Assembly (NCBI GenBank): GCA_905147135.1
Contig: LR990049.1
Location: forward strand, 15,951,428 to 16,015,427
Direction: 5' to 3'
DNA from: Blastobasis lacticolella
Taxonomy: Eukaryota > Arthropoda > Insecta > Lepidoptera > Blastobasidae
Length of the DNA: 64,000 bases
Positions 11,256 through 26,400 of this stretch are shown here, in pieces (within the stretch, counting starts at the first letter, position 1; the number at the start of each line of letters is the position of its first letter). Made by a program: the position numbers and the translations under genes. The notes beneath the pieces are model-generated. The model did not search any database. It had not been told where the DNA came from and worked only from the letters and a program-made list of their open reading frames with translations.

Positions 11256-11439
11256 ATAATAAGCCACGACGCAAAAAAGTGATAAATAATATGATGTGTG
11301 TATTTGTGTATCTGTGTGTTCATCTGTGTCATTGTAGCTCCTGAACGAATTTACCGATTGGGATGAGGGTTTTTTTGTTGAAAGGAGACAGTTGTTGCCT
11401 CTGTTTCATTAAAATCAGTTTAGTATTTTGGGAAATATT

Positions 11440-11785
11440 TGAGTGAATTTGTTGTGTTCCTGCGGTGAGAGAGCTTACCAGTGATCCATGGCACCCATGG
11501 AAGGGCCTCGGCTATTTGTTGTCAGAAAAACGTGCTTTACTCGGCTAGCAACACTCTGGTATTGCTAACGTCTACAGGCTACAGTTACAGCTTACCATCT
11601 GCCAGGCCCTACACTTATTTACCACCTTAGAGATATAAAAAAAATGTGCCTACACTATGTTAAATGGTTGCCTGGATGAGATCGCTCTCAGCGATAAGCC
11701 CGCCTTTGTACCTATATTGTTTTAAACTGTATTTTTACGATCTCCTTTAATGTACAATAAAGTTATAAATAAAAAATATGTTGGG
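11440..11785 (+). repeat. LINE 3' tail-like repeats
   Basis: 11440-11640 resembles the 23026 family (GGTGAGAGAGCTTACCAGTG, then AGCAACACTCTGGTATTGCT). 11655-11785 is another tail (GTTGCCTGGATGAGATCGCT, then GATAAGCCCGCCTTTGTACC) ending AATAAAGTTATAAATAAA. Reverse copies of the second tail lie at 41578-41720 and 47185-47320. Confidence 0.5.
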
Positions 11786-12893
11786 AATTTGCGCCATCTT
11801 TCGTTTAGATTTTCTTTAGTGATTTATTAGCCGCTTTTTGCCCTCAGAGTAATTGCACCAATCTCTTCACCTAAATGTCGAGACCAGATAATGGGCAGCT
11901 GCTTTTTGTGTTGTACCACATCTAAACCGCTTGCTAAGCTTGGAGATTATGGCAAAATATCCACTGATCTGGTTGATCGAAGCTCAAATACAGTGTACAG
12001 ACTGTTGTTTATCCGCTCGAAGGATGGTATGGAACCTGGTCGAAGTGATTCTGAATGATAGTTCTGGGGCAAATTAGCGTTATCAAAAAAGAACATGTGC
12101 GTAAATTTATGCTAGCACAGACAAGAGCGTTTATAAAAGTTAATATACAAAATTCACCCATATCTCAAGAACGTAATGCTCATATTCCTTCAGACACAAA
12201 AACGACGAATCAATTTGTGCGTATTCTTTATTCGCGCGTCTTTTTTATCACAGAAGAAATACTTATGAGCATTATATTTTTAAGATAAGGATGATATTGC
12301 TGTATTAGTAAGTTTAGAAATGCGGTCGGCTCTGTGCTAGCTTGTACTATAATTTAAATTTACTTAGACAAGGTTATTTTATAAAGAATATATTAGCTAC
12401 CTTTAGGTATGCCTCAAAGTCAAGAATCGTTCCTACCCGCAATTTCTTTGAATCAGCTCGTTCAGTTCAAAGTCAAGAAGAATATCCATTTGATGACTTC
12501 AACATTTTCCAGTTTCTTACGCTCTACTAAGTTCTGAAGAACTGAACGCTAAGGATATTTTAAATGTAACGTTGGACCTTGGATTAAAATGAGACTGGTT
12601 ATGTAATAAATAACTGTAATGAAGACATTTTACCGTTATTACGTGAGAATTAAGTAACAATTCACAAGGTCGTTCAGACTTAAATTTACATAAAGTTGAC
12701 TGAAATTGTGATTTACCGACGTCTGTAATTCCAGACTGGGTGCTGTGCTGTATATGTAAATAGTCTCAAATATAATACAGATGTCAGCGGTAAATGACGC
12801 ACATTCGTGTAAGTGCGAGTGAGTGATGGGGTTACGCTCTACGAAGCCAATATGTGCATTTTTTACTGCCGATTAGTGTAGTAATATTGTAAG

Positions 12894-13715
12894 AGCATCG
12901 GTGGCTTGATGGATAGCGGGTTCGACTCGTATGTGCGAGGTACCGGCTTCGATCTCCAGTGCCGTTATGTATCAAAGACTTTCTAATTGAATTAGTGGAA
13001 CAAATGCCCTTACGGTGTGGAAAAACATCGTGAAGAAATCTGGACGTTGCAATGTGTTACCATGATACATCTGGTTAGGTTCCCTTATTAACAGGGTCAT
13101 AGAGGTCAGACGGGGTCATAGAGACTTTAGAATAGTAATCTTTTAGGAGGGCCCGGGGACCTTGACCCTCGTACTCGGGGCACAAGTCGCACCCTTTAAC
13201 CATTTTAGGCCACCGAGGCCACCGACGCTCTGATTTTGCATTATATTACTTCTGTCTATTTCAAAACCCTACGCGAATGTGGCGCATATTCAAATCCAAC
13301 AGTGTACCTACTTTTGTGGGCTGTTTTTAGATACTGGCACTTGAACGTCGGTGGCCGAGTGGTTAAGGTATCCTACTCGTAAGCGGGAGGTACTGGGTAC
13401 GGGCTAGTTAAATGCTAACCGATACGACATCGTGATGAAACCTGCACAATCAGGCGACTGATTGTGTAACCATGATCCAATCTGATCAGGTTCCCCTGTA
13501 ATTATCTGATCTGCTAAATACTGGATTATGGTTAAGTCGGACCGTAGACCTTCGCGCTAGAGTAGAACCGAGACATTAATGCTATATGTATAAGATAATT
13601 ATAATAATAAACCGTGACAGGGATCCAATATGCTCCCAAGGCTGTACAACCTTCTGTAGTCTGTACGACCCCGGGCCCTCGTGTCCGAGAGCACAACCGG
13701 GACATTAACGCCAAG
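12894..13715 (+). mobile_element. Cluster of SINE-A copies
   Basis: One + copy starts at 12894 (CATCGGTGGCTTGATGGATA) and runs to about 13160. A reversed head fragment follows at 13190-13232 (CCACCGAGGCCACCGACGCT). A second + copy starts at 13350 (GTCGGTGGCCGAGTGGTTAA) and ends near 13585. A separate tail fragment lies at 13668-13715 (GAGAGCACAACCGGGACATT). All are diverged. Confidence 0.6.
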
Positions 13716-13929
13716 ATTTATATTGTAAATTTTTTTAGATACTCGTAACTCAAACAAAAATGCGCTTTATTTTTTTAATACATCCTAAGTAATATTAGTA
13801 TTCTGTACACCTTTTTACCCGGATGGCGTAATTAGGTACCCAATCACAGCGCCCTTTATCCCTGAAATTAGCGATATAAACTTTACAACAACAGCGAAAA
13901 TAAAGCTGTTCAGGGAATAAATTAACAGA

Positions 13930-14196
13930 GCGTTGACCATTCGCTGTGTCGTGCCGCAATCACGTGCCGCGCCGTAATTCTAACGAGCCCTAAGCCTAAA
14001 TAAATACTGTTCGACCGTAACCAACCTCTTTGCGACCAAACCGGGTGTCACAAATATTTGAATGCGGAACGTCAGCGCCGTCAAAATTCCCGTGCATCAC
14101 TTTCGTCAGTTTCACTCCGCTAATGTCTCTAGCGGTAGTGTCCGAAGTTTTTAATTGTTTTACTTTGTAACATTTTACTTTTGCAACTATCTCAAC
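13930..14196 (+). promoter_or_regulatory. Putative promoter and 5' UTR of the FSIP2-like gene
   Basis: This 270-bp stretch is GC-richer than its flanks. A TCAGTT motif at 14106-14111 fits the arthropod initiator TCAGT(T/C), giving a possible 5' UTR of about 90 bp. No clear TATA box stands 30 bp upstream. An additional non-coding first exon further upstream cannot be excluded. Confidence 0.35.
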
Positions 14197-14463
14197 ATGT
14201 CGTCGACGAAGACCAACCCTCCGGTCGACCATGCCGACATGCCGCTGGTACTGGATGACCTCTCTGACATCGACGCAACGTTGATGACCTTGAGGAAGCC
14301 GACTGACTTGAAGAAAGTGATTGACTCGATTCCTAAGCCTATTAGGGCGGTGCCGAGAAATGGCCTGCCGATGTGGCACCGGATGGGGCTGGAGAACAAG
14401 CTGCCTGTCCCCAAAATGCCTGAGGGTAGGGTAGTGTTCTCTAGAGGAAAAGTCGGGGAAGAC
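14197..14463 (+). CDS. FSIP2-like exon 1 (start exon)
   Basis: Codes residues 1-89. The ATG at 14197 is preceded by CAAC, and an in-frame TAA stands at 14152, so the start is well defined. The product begins MSSTKTNPP and ends GKVGED. The donor GTGAGT at 14464 leaves phase 0. The frame stays open past the donor to 14587, but that extension is not coding-like. Residues 60-89, with GLPMWHRMG, are basic and proline-containing. Confidence 0.82.
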
Positions 14464-17400
14464 GTGAGTACTTATATAATCTATACTTATTTGCTTGAAG
14501 ATTTCAAGGTTTGCGACAGTCATAATAGAATAATAATTATTAGGCTGGAACAGACTGTCTGCCGTGTGGTGTCCGGCAGAGTACAATAGCACCAACCTCT
14601 TACACTCGTGGGTGTCGTACAAGGCGACTAATGTTTTCGAGGCAAAAGATCAAGAGTCTCCGTAGTCTGGAAAATGGGCAGCAGCATTTTCCATTGTTAC
14701 ATTCAAACACTGCGATCTGCAACCTCCTCTTTCGTGGGAGAGGCCCTAAGTCCTGCAGTGGACAGACTGTGACAGTCTTCTTTGACTTGAGACGCCTTGA
14801 TTAGTGGATTTACCATTACGGTAAATAACATAATTTTTTCCTAAAGCATCGAATCGCGTCGATTCTCATTGTCCCGTATGCGTCCGAATTGTAGCCAGAC
14901 GTAGGTATTACGGAAAGCACCATTTTACATTTGACACCCGTATTTACAAACAATACTTGACTAAGCAGCGTTATCTTGCGTTCTCATAGTGCTCGTCTGC
15001 TAAGTGAAGATACTGCGTTCAATAAGGCTTCAGTATTGTCAATTGGAACGTTCGCGCACTGTAAGACCATATAGCAACGTTTATAAATACGTGTGATTGT
15101 TGCCTTTTATGCCCACTGGTCGACGGACCTGTCAATGCAAGGAGTTAATGCAATTTCTACTATGTTGGGACCTTAAACTGCCAACTATTAGATATCTTTA
15201 AACAGGTTTAAGGTAAGGGGAGCAGAGGGGATTTATAACAATTTTCACGTTTTAATTTACCCCTTGTTACTTGTACATAACCCTTATATCATTATCATTA
15301 TAATGTTAATGGATAGAGCTCTTTTTCTCAACTTTCAAATTACTTATAAAGACAGTACAAGTGTGTTCATTCTATCTAGCTATAAGTATTTCATCTAGAA
15401 AATTTATTGAAATATGACAATTAATGTCGTCTACATAAACAATATTATTAAATAGCTAATACATTTTTGTTCGTAGTACCTTTCATTATTGTAGATTATA
15501 TACCAAGGTTATAAGGCTGTGTTTTGCGTCATGGGCGGCATATTGGATCCTTAGCGTAGCGAAGGACTCTAGAGTTAACTCACTAAGGCGAGGAAGTTTA
15601 TGTAGGTTCAAGCAGCCCAAGACTAAGACAGCTTTATTCCATTGATGAGTATTCGTCTTTTCACACCACCTGTGAGACGATAAATAAGGCACTTTCAGCG
15701 TCCGTAGCACCTTTCAGTATCGCTCCACGACATTTTCGTGTCAACGTAAAAATAAAATTTGAATCTAAAAATTGTAATAACACAAAATACATTTTTTTTA
15801 TTTCTTACTTTCTCAATTTAGCAGTTTAGGGTCCTGTAACCATACTGCCTAGTTTTTAGTAAGTTTGTGCAATCGCGCCTTTTTATTTTGTAATCGTTAA
15901 AAGAAAAATAGTGCGATTTTCGTATGAAGTATCTTTCCAAAGCCCGTACGCTAAGAGTTTCCATAGGAATTTTAACATTCCACATTCAAATCACTTTATT
16001 CCCTCGGGAAGTTTTATATAATATAATTTCCCTGCGGGTTAAAAGGCCATGCTTTACGGTGATATTTCATCATACATTGGACATTGTCGAGCAGGAGGTG
16101 TAATTTAATAATATACATATGTAGTAATTACAAGTAAATACTAATTACATCTTCTGATCGTAAAGTCTAGACTCTTATTATATCTTCACATCTCCAAATC
16201 GCACCGTTTCCCATGAAACATTATATCTCAATTTATATTCCTGTAGCAATCTAATACCTATGCATTAGCTAGACTTGTTGGGAATATTGTAATAGCATCC
16301 ACTGTGCCCTGAATTGCCAAGCTAAGAGGCTCTGATGCTTCCAGTAGGCGAGACTAGAAGTTATTTGTTATGCAGATGTTGTCAACATTACAAAGGCATT
16401 GACTTAGTGATAACTTAGTGACAGCTATGGATTGAGTGTGAATGGATGGTATTAACCGGTTGTGACGTCATAGATTTTTAAGCAGACCTTCGTTGTGTTA
16501 AATTTTTATACTACTGTATACTGTAGTTATAACTATATGTATAGTATATCAATCGCAACTTCGTTCGCAATTAAATCAGTTATTACGCTTCGAACCCAAA
16601 TTCCAACAAAATCCGTTTAGCAGTTTTTGTGTGAAGCAGTAACAAATATATATCCAACGTCCAGACATTCATCCATCCTTATAAACTTCCACATTTAGAT
16701 TATTAGTGGGATAGGTAAGCAGAATCTTGTTACAACAAAAGTAAGTGTTACACGTTCAAACGTTTAGTGCTAGAGAGAAGATTTAGACCTCAACTTTCAA
16801 GAGAGGGCTAAAACTTAAATTGGGCGAAACTATAAGGGTTCCTTGGTTTACTACGGCCTTAAAAAGACATTGCGATCTACTTGGCCACCACAGCTTTCAT
16901 ACTAGTTGAATACTTAATTACTGCTTCAATTTGCTTTGAATTACGTTTGTAAATCAATAATTGTTACACATGGTTTGGGCTCTTCATGGCTATAACTAGA
17001 TAACTACCTAGTTTGGATGTGATGTTTTATAAAACATGGTGACGTCACTTTTCTTTGCGAAATTGAGTGCTTCGTAACCTTAACCTATCGGAAATTGGCG
17101 CAACTTTGTGCCGATTTCAGGGTTGTGATGATTTCGTCGTATACTTTTTTTTGACAACCTATTTACGCTATGCAAGGGTCCCGGATTGCATTATCGACTT
17201 CGTAACAAACCGAATTCTATTCTGTTGTTTCAGTCTTTGTACGTTCGCCTGGCACCCATTTATTTAGAAGCAAGCACTTATTGGGTAAATAGGTAATAAA
17301 CACGATATCTTAATATCTTGCTCTTAATATCTAAGACTAGCCTTCCGCCCGCGCGGAATACACATCGCGCGGGTGTGTGCAGAACTACCTACCAAAATTC

Positions 17401-20400
17401 ATCCAAATCCGTTCATCCGTTTAGGCGTAAAGAATAACAAACACACACACCAACTTTCGCATTTATAATATTAGTGGTGTCATCAAAGGTAATTAATACA
17501 TTATATGAAAGTAATTCAGATTCCGTGGTGGTGGCTGCCGAGATGAGATGGCGGCGCCCTAAACAAACTACATTATCTATTCTTCACATACCTACCCTAT
17601 TCTATGAATAAAAAAAAAGAGCAAAGTTCCAATTCTGCACAAATTCTTCCCATATCAAGAAATTGAAACTCGATTCAACCAAAACAGCATGATGACAAAA
17701 CTAATAAATACATTGCAACCACGAATACTGTTTTTACTAGTAGCTCTTAAGACATGGGTAATCCCAAAACACTACAAATAAAAGCAACATCATCTGTTTA
17801 AACGCACACGTGACGACATGAATATTAATATATCTACGCTTAGCGCTGTATTCGTCACATCGACCGCAGCTACTTACCGCCATCTTTACATAATGATATC
17901 ATTACCCCAAGTGTAAAGAACATAATCCCTGTAGCGGCGGCGTCAGAATAAACAGCACCGAAAACAGCCTAATCTCTGTTGTATACGATGAAAATCAAAA
18001 TATAATGTGCAAACGGGGCAGACTTAGCAAAATGAAAAGATTCTCAAAGCTAAGTAAAGACACTAGACCCGTTTTCACTAAGCTAGAATTAAGCATTGCC
18101 TGACTAGGAAACTATTATATTTAGGAATGACCTTAGCCCTCTTACCTCTAGACAAGATCTATCTAAGTATTCGCGTTGTAATGTTGGCAAACCGTAGAGT
18201 GCTATAAATTTATCTGAACCCTACAAATACAAAAAAAATACATTTAATTATCTCAAAAAAGGCCACAATATATAATATTATAAGTTTTATATAAACAGCA
18301 TAAATCCTTTTGAGAGCTAGAGTCTGTGCTAGGTAAAAACCTGTGTTAATGATCTCCAGGCTCCCAACCTACTGCATTTTTGTAACAAAGTTTGCTTACA
18401 TTACATTATAACATTCTTTGATTGTGCCTACTATGGTACGCCCTTAACCTATCTACGGCGTCGCTGTTGTTTACAACAAAGTGACACTTAGTTTCAGTTT
18501 TGTCCACAGGGTCAGATAAGTTTGCTGTGGGAAACAGAACGCAACTGTTATTAGGCGATGCCTAGGCACGCGTTGCCTAACGGCGATTGTTATTTCCTAG
18601 CGGTTGATGAAAAGTATTATCGTCTTATGCTATTCCTAAGTATTTGGACATCGGATTAAGGCGATCCCTACGTTTAGTAAAAATCGGGCGGGGCATAGCA
18701 GACACAAAGAAAGACTCAATCGCAAACGTTGTACCTGGACATTCAGGCGACTGAATGTGTAACCATGATCTGATCTGGTCAAGTCCCTGTTAACAGGGTC
18801 ACGGAGGTCAGATGGTAATCTGATAATGATAGCTACCTACTTGATCTGTCAAATTCTAGATCGAGGTCAAGGCGGACTCCGGTCACTGTCTCGCGCGCCA
18901 GGGCACAACCGGGATATTGACGGCAAGATGATATTATGGTTGGCTAAATATATCTCTTTACTGTAATACAAATAAATCATAAAATATCTTTTCCGGACTC
19001 ATAAATTAATATTGATCAAATGATTATTTTGTTGTTATGCTTATGCTCGCAGAGATAAAGTCCTTATCTCTTCTATTTTCTTTAAATACGAACAAGTAGT
19101 GTCCTTTCTATAATTGTCTTAATATTGTTTTCCAACTACATGCATACATAAAGCTCACGCTTGAGTCCCACAGGTGGGGTAGGCGGAGACCATGGACCGC
19201 GACTTTGCTCTGATCTGACACTGCTCCTTCTCAACTACATTTTACCAAAAGTTTTGTTGGCCTTTGTCTTTAGAGGTCAAAATGGCTCAACCTCCAAATC
19301 ACCCGAAACGGTGATCCAAAGTAAACTCATATTTTATTCAAGCATCTGGAATTAATTCTCCCCAATGAATGAACAAGCTCAATATTTACAACTTTTATGT
19401 AAATATCTGTCTGGGAATACAGACTAACAAATCGAGCCATCGAAAACTTCGAAGTGAACGTCTTTCAAGGTTTATTTGTCATTGATTAAATCACAATAGC
19501 AACACGTGAACGTAATTGTCATATTTTTTAACAATCTGATTCCACTTTTCTACAATACGAACTCTCACTTTATTGTACTTATTGGGCACCTTTGTATGAA
19601 AAGCTACCTACTCGCTGGACATACTGAATACAGTACTCCAATTCAATCTTCCCGTAACGCTGAAGACCGCAACAAGTGGAGGCGAATCGCGAGGACTGCG
19701 TTATCCACAGAAGACGCGTCATGAAACCACGAGGGTATGAAAAGCTAACAGTCTTTTAAAATTGATACTTGTTTTCAACTCTTCCTCCCCGCCATGTCAA
19801 AAACCCCTCCTTCACGAGGTGTCCAGCTCCCGACACTGTTCACCAGTCTCGGGCTCTCCAGCACAAGACCTTGATCAGCTCATTGCGGTGCTGAAGTTCT
19901 CTAGCCTCAAAGTGCGGAACGGTCACCCATCCATTTTCCGGACTTTGCGTTGCGTTGGTTACCTTTATTTATCGGTCTCGCAAGCACGCTGCCACTATTC
20001 CGGACCGCTTCCTCAAAAAACCACTTCAAATTAAAACTATGCGTCTTATCAGACGGCGTCGCTATTTGCTCATGCTCCGAAACAGACTGCGCGTACTTAT
20101 AATGTAGAGTGTGTCACAGCTATTAAATATTGACGTTAAATAACCTGACCGTCAGCAAAAGTCGAGTAACCCCCGACAAAGTTTACTTAAACTCAAATAT
20201 TTTCTAAACTACAAAACCGTTTTTGAATAAACAAAGCTGAGAACCCTCTCGATTAAACACCACCACTCCCCACACCTACCCAAATATTCGGCCCAGTTGT
20301 CTCCTTGTCATCTCAAATTAGACATTTTTTCTAACCAAAAAACTGTATTAAAACGTCACTGAAATTAATCTTCGATAATATAAAACAGTCGAAGATAGCT

Positions 20401-23400
20401 GAGTAAATATTTTTGGATGTCGTTGACATTTCAGTGTTATTATTAATGGAGATATGTGGCTAGGAAAATGTCGAATTCGAGATGTCACAACGCGAGAATT
20501 AGGCCCCTGGCAAGATACGAGTATACACTTGTCTTTAAAAAAATATACATCTCGCCCGCGGGCCAGGAAATGTACCGGGCGGGTTGTCACCTAAGGCGAT
20601 TGACTAAATTGGCTTATAAATAGAGAAAACCGCATCCAAATCGGTTTATCCGTTCGGGAGCTACCATGCACAGACAGACACACAAAGCCACAGATACACA
20701 GAGACACGCGTCAAACTTATAATGTCTCTTTTTCGTCGGTGTTTAAAAATAAATATTTTGCGCCTGAAACCTTTACCTTTACCTTTTTAATGGGTGATAG
20801 TTACCACTTTCCATCAGGTAGGCAGACGTGAGTCGTATAAAAAGTCAGAGCTGTCTATTCATTTGCGTGCGTCGTTATAGCACCCTGTTTACGCGGCGAA
20901 GATTAAATACGTTTTCAAGTCCTTAAGTAGATACTTAATTTGATAAAGTCAAAAGGCCCCTTTGTAATACATACGAAATTACAATTAAAATGGCGTGGAT
21001 TTAAGCTCAAAGCTTCTTCTGTTGCTATGAAAGCGCTTAAACCCAACTCCCTCCCCCCTTCCCCTTTGGAAACTCTTCATTATGCTAATGGGTACCATTC
21101 AACCTACTGTGCGAGACTGTATGTCATTCCCGACGATAAATTCCACACGAACAGTGTTTTCGTACATATATAAGGCCCGTTCAGTAAATGTAAACAGGTT
21201 CCAAAAACTAAATATATAAAACGCGGATATGAAACTGAGCCGCCTCCACAATTCTATTGGAAGTTCCATTGTTACGTGCTGTAGATGTCAAATATCAAAT
21301 GAGTTTAGGTTGCTTGACTACCGTTTATGAAACTACAATTTTTTTAAGCAATTTGACATCGATTTTGGCCAACATAATAATAATGATGTACCTACCAGAG
21401 AGCGTCAGTGGCCATACCAACTCGTTATAGAAAGGTACTGGGTTCGAACCTCAGTGCCAATGCCTTTACCAAATCGTGATTCAGGTGCATGCTTCAATCT
21501 GGTTAACTGGGTCACGAAGGTCAGATGGCAGCCGCTCAACTGAAATTTCAAATCCAAATGCCAAACCCTGGATCATGGTCAAGGCGGACCCCGGACCCTC
21601 AACCTGTTAAACCAGTCTCAGGGTCCGCAGCGGAACACCTTGGTCATTGGCAAACCTTGGAAAGATGGTCATCCGTTGTTGTTCATCTTTAGATGTTCTT
21701 TGTAACATAATGCCTAGAATTGCTTAAAAGTTGTATTTTTACTGTTTGTCTACGCTAAACGGATTTTGATGGAGTATTCGCGGTTTAGTATTATAGAGTC
21801 CAACTTAAAATCTAATCAATGTTTCATGTAATTCTGGTGGGTCGAACCGAAAATACTGCTTGAGCTCTCCGCTGTACTAGCATTCATACATTCAAGAAGT
21901 CATTTAAAATTGTCTTTTCATAAAAGTCTCTACATCCTACGGGTGGGAGAAACTTTGAGAACATACTTATAGGACTCTGAAGAACACTTGTGCCAAAAAT
22001 CAAAACTAGATTATTTATTTTGAGGTTTCACTAAAAAGTTGCTTAAATAGCTTGTACTACCATAGACTACTACCATACTACAATATAATCCAGTACTACG
22101 ACTTCTAAGTAACCCAAACGGAGACAATACGAAAACGCTGTAATCAAAGCATTTTAACGGGTGGAATCACGTAAATAGCTGTCATTGTCTGGGGCGGTCC
22201 TCGGCAGCTTTAAAAGGGCTTTCCTCGAGTCATGGCTGTCATTGCGTTGACAATTCTTGAGCACTACAAATGGTATCCGTTTCCGGCTCTTCGCCTTTCA
22301 TCTTAGTTTTGGATCGTAATGGCTGGGGGCGACTTTGTTCACGGTGCCCCGTCGGCGTTTATATACTTTTTTCGACCACTTTTTATGGGGTAGGGCTAGC
22401 GATCATAACGTTTTTATAGATTTAATGGTAACCTGGTATTAGACTGTGAGGGTGAAGTAGGTTTTCCTATTCCACTTTGTAGTGATAGTTGACGTTTAGG
22501 AGACCCGCAGAAAGTTGGCCTGTCCGTAAATAATCTGAAAAAAAAATGATTTTTTATTAAATTTGATTTTTCGTATCGATAGTTTTTAGTCTATATAGTG
22601 AGATAGTGAAATAAAAACGAGGACTTTTATTAAACTTTGGCAATCTGGTTAGAAACGCAAAATGCTGGATAGACCGAGAGCCGGAGACGCAAAATTCGAG
22701 GAAAATATTATGTTTTTCTGGCATAAACAAACACATAACCATTTTTTCTTTACAGGAAATTCTTTGCAAACATAACTTTTGTAAAGAATTTCCTGTAAAG
22801 AAAATGTTATATTGTGTACGATAGGTTAATTCAGTCAGGTAATTTGGTATTGTGTTCGATATTGTAATTTTATATTTTGTAATATTAGTATGGAGAGTTA
22901 CTGTAGCTATCAGTCACAACATTCCTCTCCTGGAAATTGAAACGCGATGCGTTTTAAAATCTGTTCAGTAGCTCGTTTCGTAACGCGAACGTAACGGTTT
23001 CTAAGAAATTTTACCATTCCTAGTAATGTTAAGAGAGGTAGGGCATAGCGGGGTATCTCGTTCGAATTGGAGCCGCCTGACTGGGGAAGTACCTCCACCT
23101 TACAGAATATCGCAGCTAAATAATACTCTTTTAAATAGTATTGTGTTTCTGCCGGTGAGTAATGTTTCCAGTGCTCCATGGGGTGGGGATTTGGCGAACC
23201 GTGGCTTGGAGTGGAGTGGCATTTGCCTTTTATAGAGGATAGTTAGTTATAGAGGTCGGCAACGCATTAGCGACACTCTTGGTGTTGTTTATGTTTATAG
23301 GCAGTGGTGACCACTTTCCATCAAGTGGCCCGCTTGCCTGTTTGCCTGCCGTATGACATAAAAAAAAAAATTATTTATTTGATTGAAAATAGGATTTATC

Positions 23401-26400
23401 TCTTACTAAAAGAGACTTTGGCAAAACATTTTTCAAGACTGATCGACCCATGCCTAGCACATCTCTACATTCTAGTAGGGATGTGGTAGGCATAAAAAGT
23501 AACTCGATACATCAATTTACATTATGTAATGTAAAATAATCATGTCTTACTAATAAATATACCTAATAGTCATTATGTAACCTGCTGGTTACCCACTAAA
23601 CATATTTAAACAATTTAGACCTAGATCCATAGATTTGGATTATTATACGACATTGCATAAGATTTCCTGGGTCAATAGCTAGTGACAAGCGTTGTCTATG
23701 GAAAACAGACGAGACGTGACCAACAGACACGAGACTTCACGAATATAGCCAAATTCCCACTACATTCTCATATTGGTCTCAAGTCTCTTGGAGTTTTGGT
23801 CAACATGTGTAGCACCAATAAACGAGCTCATCCAGGTGCATCCGGGGAGCACCCCGATACAACGGCATACCTCGAAATGCGTCGCCAAATACTGGGCGAA
23901 CAAAGTATAACAAGAGTTAAGTCTATCGACTCGATAAGGAGAAGACCTCTGAATCCTCTACCTTATATCTTGTTGCCACCCCCACCTTTAAATTAAATTG
24001 TACATCCTGAATCCACCACCAGCGTAAGAAACATTGTTATAATTTCATTGAAATATTGCTTGTTAAAATTTAATGGACTAATACACTTTATGAATTTGGT
24101 TCCTGTGCCTACATTGGAGTGTTTATTATTGAATTATTGCCAGCCTCAGGGCTTGTCTCGTAGCTAAATTGCTTGAACGGCTGAATTTGTCTCCGGATAT
24201 TTGAAAGTTTAAACTCCTGGGCCCTATAATGCACTTAGTGGACTTCCGATTGCGATCAACCGAGCCATAACCGATCGATATTCCGCGCCCGCGTTTGTCA
24301 GCGCTCCTTTATGATACTTAGGTAGATATCGATGTATTTGGTCATGAAATGCAATAAAGTTAGTAAAAATTGATACAAAGACTTGTGTTATTCGGTTATG
24401 TTAAATAGAAACGGCGACTTCGGCTCAATATGGCCTCGAAAACCCCGCCCCAAATACGAGTATGTGGTTAGGAAGGTGCCCATTCAGTCTTGCCCAAAAG
24501 TCGGGCCTTTCCATCGCCCGGAAAGCAACCTCTGCCTGTGGGAAGGCATGTCGTAAATGAAGTGCAGATCATGTGGGAAGGCACAAACCGCTATGCGCGA
24601 ATGCCGGAAACGTTAAATACATTAAATTAAACATTTTGACGGCGTATCCCGGTGTAATTCCGCAAAAAAAATATTTATGCGCACTCATAAGTACAACAGC
24701 TGTTGTTGCAGGTAGTAGCTTAAGATAATGGCTTGCAAATAGAGATAGGTACGTACATAAATATCTTCATCATCCCTTGTTCAGCTTGTCAGTTCATCCA
24801 GCATAGATCTGGCAGACAGAGAAGACTAATTTTTTTTCGAAAATTTGACCAAGCGTGCTGTGCAAACTTTTAAATTAAAATCTTGTGTACAAAAAAATAG
24901 TTAAATAAAAAATAAAGTTTACTTGAATAGAAATCACTGATTTCCAAAAAAGTAACTATATTACATTAATCTGCAATCTCTTGACGATTATGCAAATTTC
25001 ACCACGTGTCGTACATATCCCATGAGCTCCTCCCAGCAAACATCTAACAAAATTATGGAAACTGATTTAAGTAACTATAACAGGGAAAGGCGCGTTTGAT
25101 TCATCATATTAACGCACGAGTGCCCCCACCGGGCTCCCCACTGGCTGGAAACGCTGGAATCGCTGGAATATTAGTGTTAATTGAATTCGAACTATTCCAA
25201 ACGGAACCACTCAGCCGTTTCGCGGTTTCCGGTGAGCACATCCAGCGTCACGTACATTGCTGGCAATTAAGGGAATGGGCGAATTAATGATGGTACCAAT
25301 TAGAATTTCCACAGCTGCTCTCAAGATGGGGGCTGGTTGATGTAGTTGTATTGTAATACAACAGCCTTACGCAGTTTTCAGCCCGAATCTCGGCAATTTT
25401 TTTTTTATGTTATTCGGCACGCCAACAGGTAAGCGGTCTGATGGAAAGTGGTCAACTCCGCCTACAGACATCAGAAACACCAGGGAAGTTACAAATGCGT
25501 TGCCCACCTCTGAAGAGACCTCTTATAGGTATACCTCTTGAACGATCCCATTTTATAGTCCAATGGAACTATATAATATGTTCTGGGACTATATGTGGCT
25601 GGGAGCTCATTTCACATCCGAATCGTACAGCTAATATTCGACTTTCCCGCGGGATCCTGTTTCCTACTTTTTATGGTATTTTGAGCCGCATCCACTCGAG
25701 CGCTCGTCTCCTAATGCCTCTCTGATCCAGATAACAACTTAATACGAGTGTGAAACAGATAAGGTCACGAATGCGAGTGCTCGTATCGAAATCGGATTAC
25801 AATGGATTTTCGCATTTGCATTTTCATAGTAGTCTCGGATCCGAATGGCGCAAACTGTACAGCTTAAATCCTGTATGAAAAATTAATATAAAGGAAACAA
25901 CATGCATTTTCACTCCTACCTTACACCATTGTCTCTTAAAATCGTTGAAAACATACAAAACTCAGTAACCTAAATTATACTCACGAAGTGTGAAATGCTG
26001 TATGCGTCGACGAATACTGGGCGAATAAAGTGTAAGTCACGAGTTTAGTCCATCGACTCGATAAGAAGAAGAAATGTGAAATGCTGAAAGACTGCCTTGT
26101 TCATTTATGTCATGTATACTAGTAATAGCACTAAATGGGAAAATTATCCTATTTCATACCAGCGACCCGTATATTCTACACGGCACATCGCTGGCCACGG
26201 GGCGTATGTCCGACGATACACGGTCGGCGAACATAATTAGTTGATGTAGGTACCAGCTAAACTATCCCAGGAAATAGGGTTACCATAAATTAAAATTTTA
26301 AAACCCAAAGAATTAGGATTAAACGATAGGTAAAAAAGTAGGTAAACTCTGTTCCCTAAGTCAACAGACATGTTGGTATTTTTGTATGAACATTATATTA

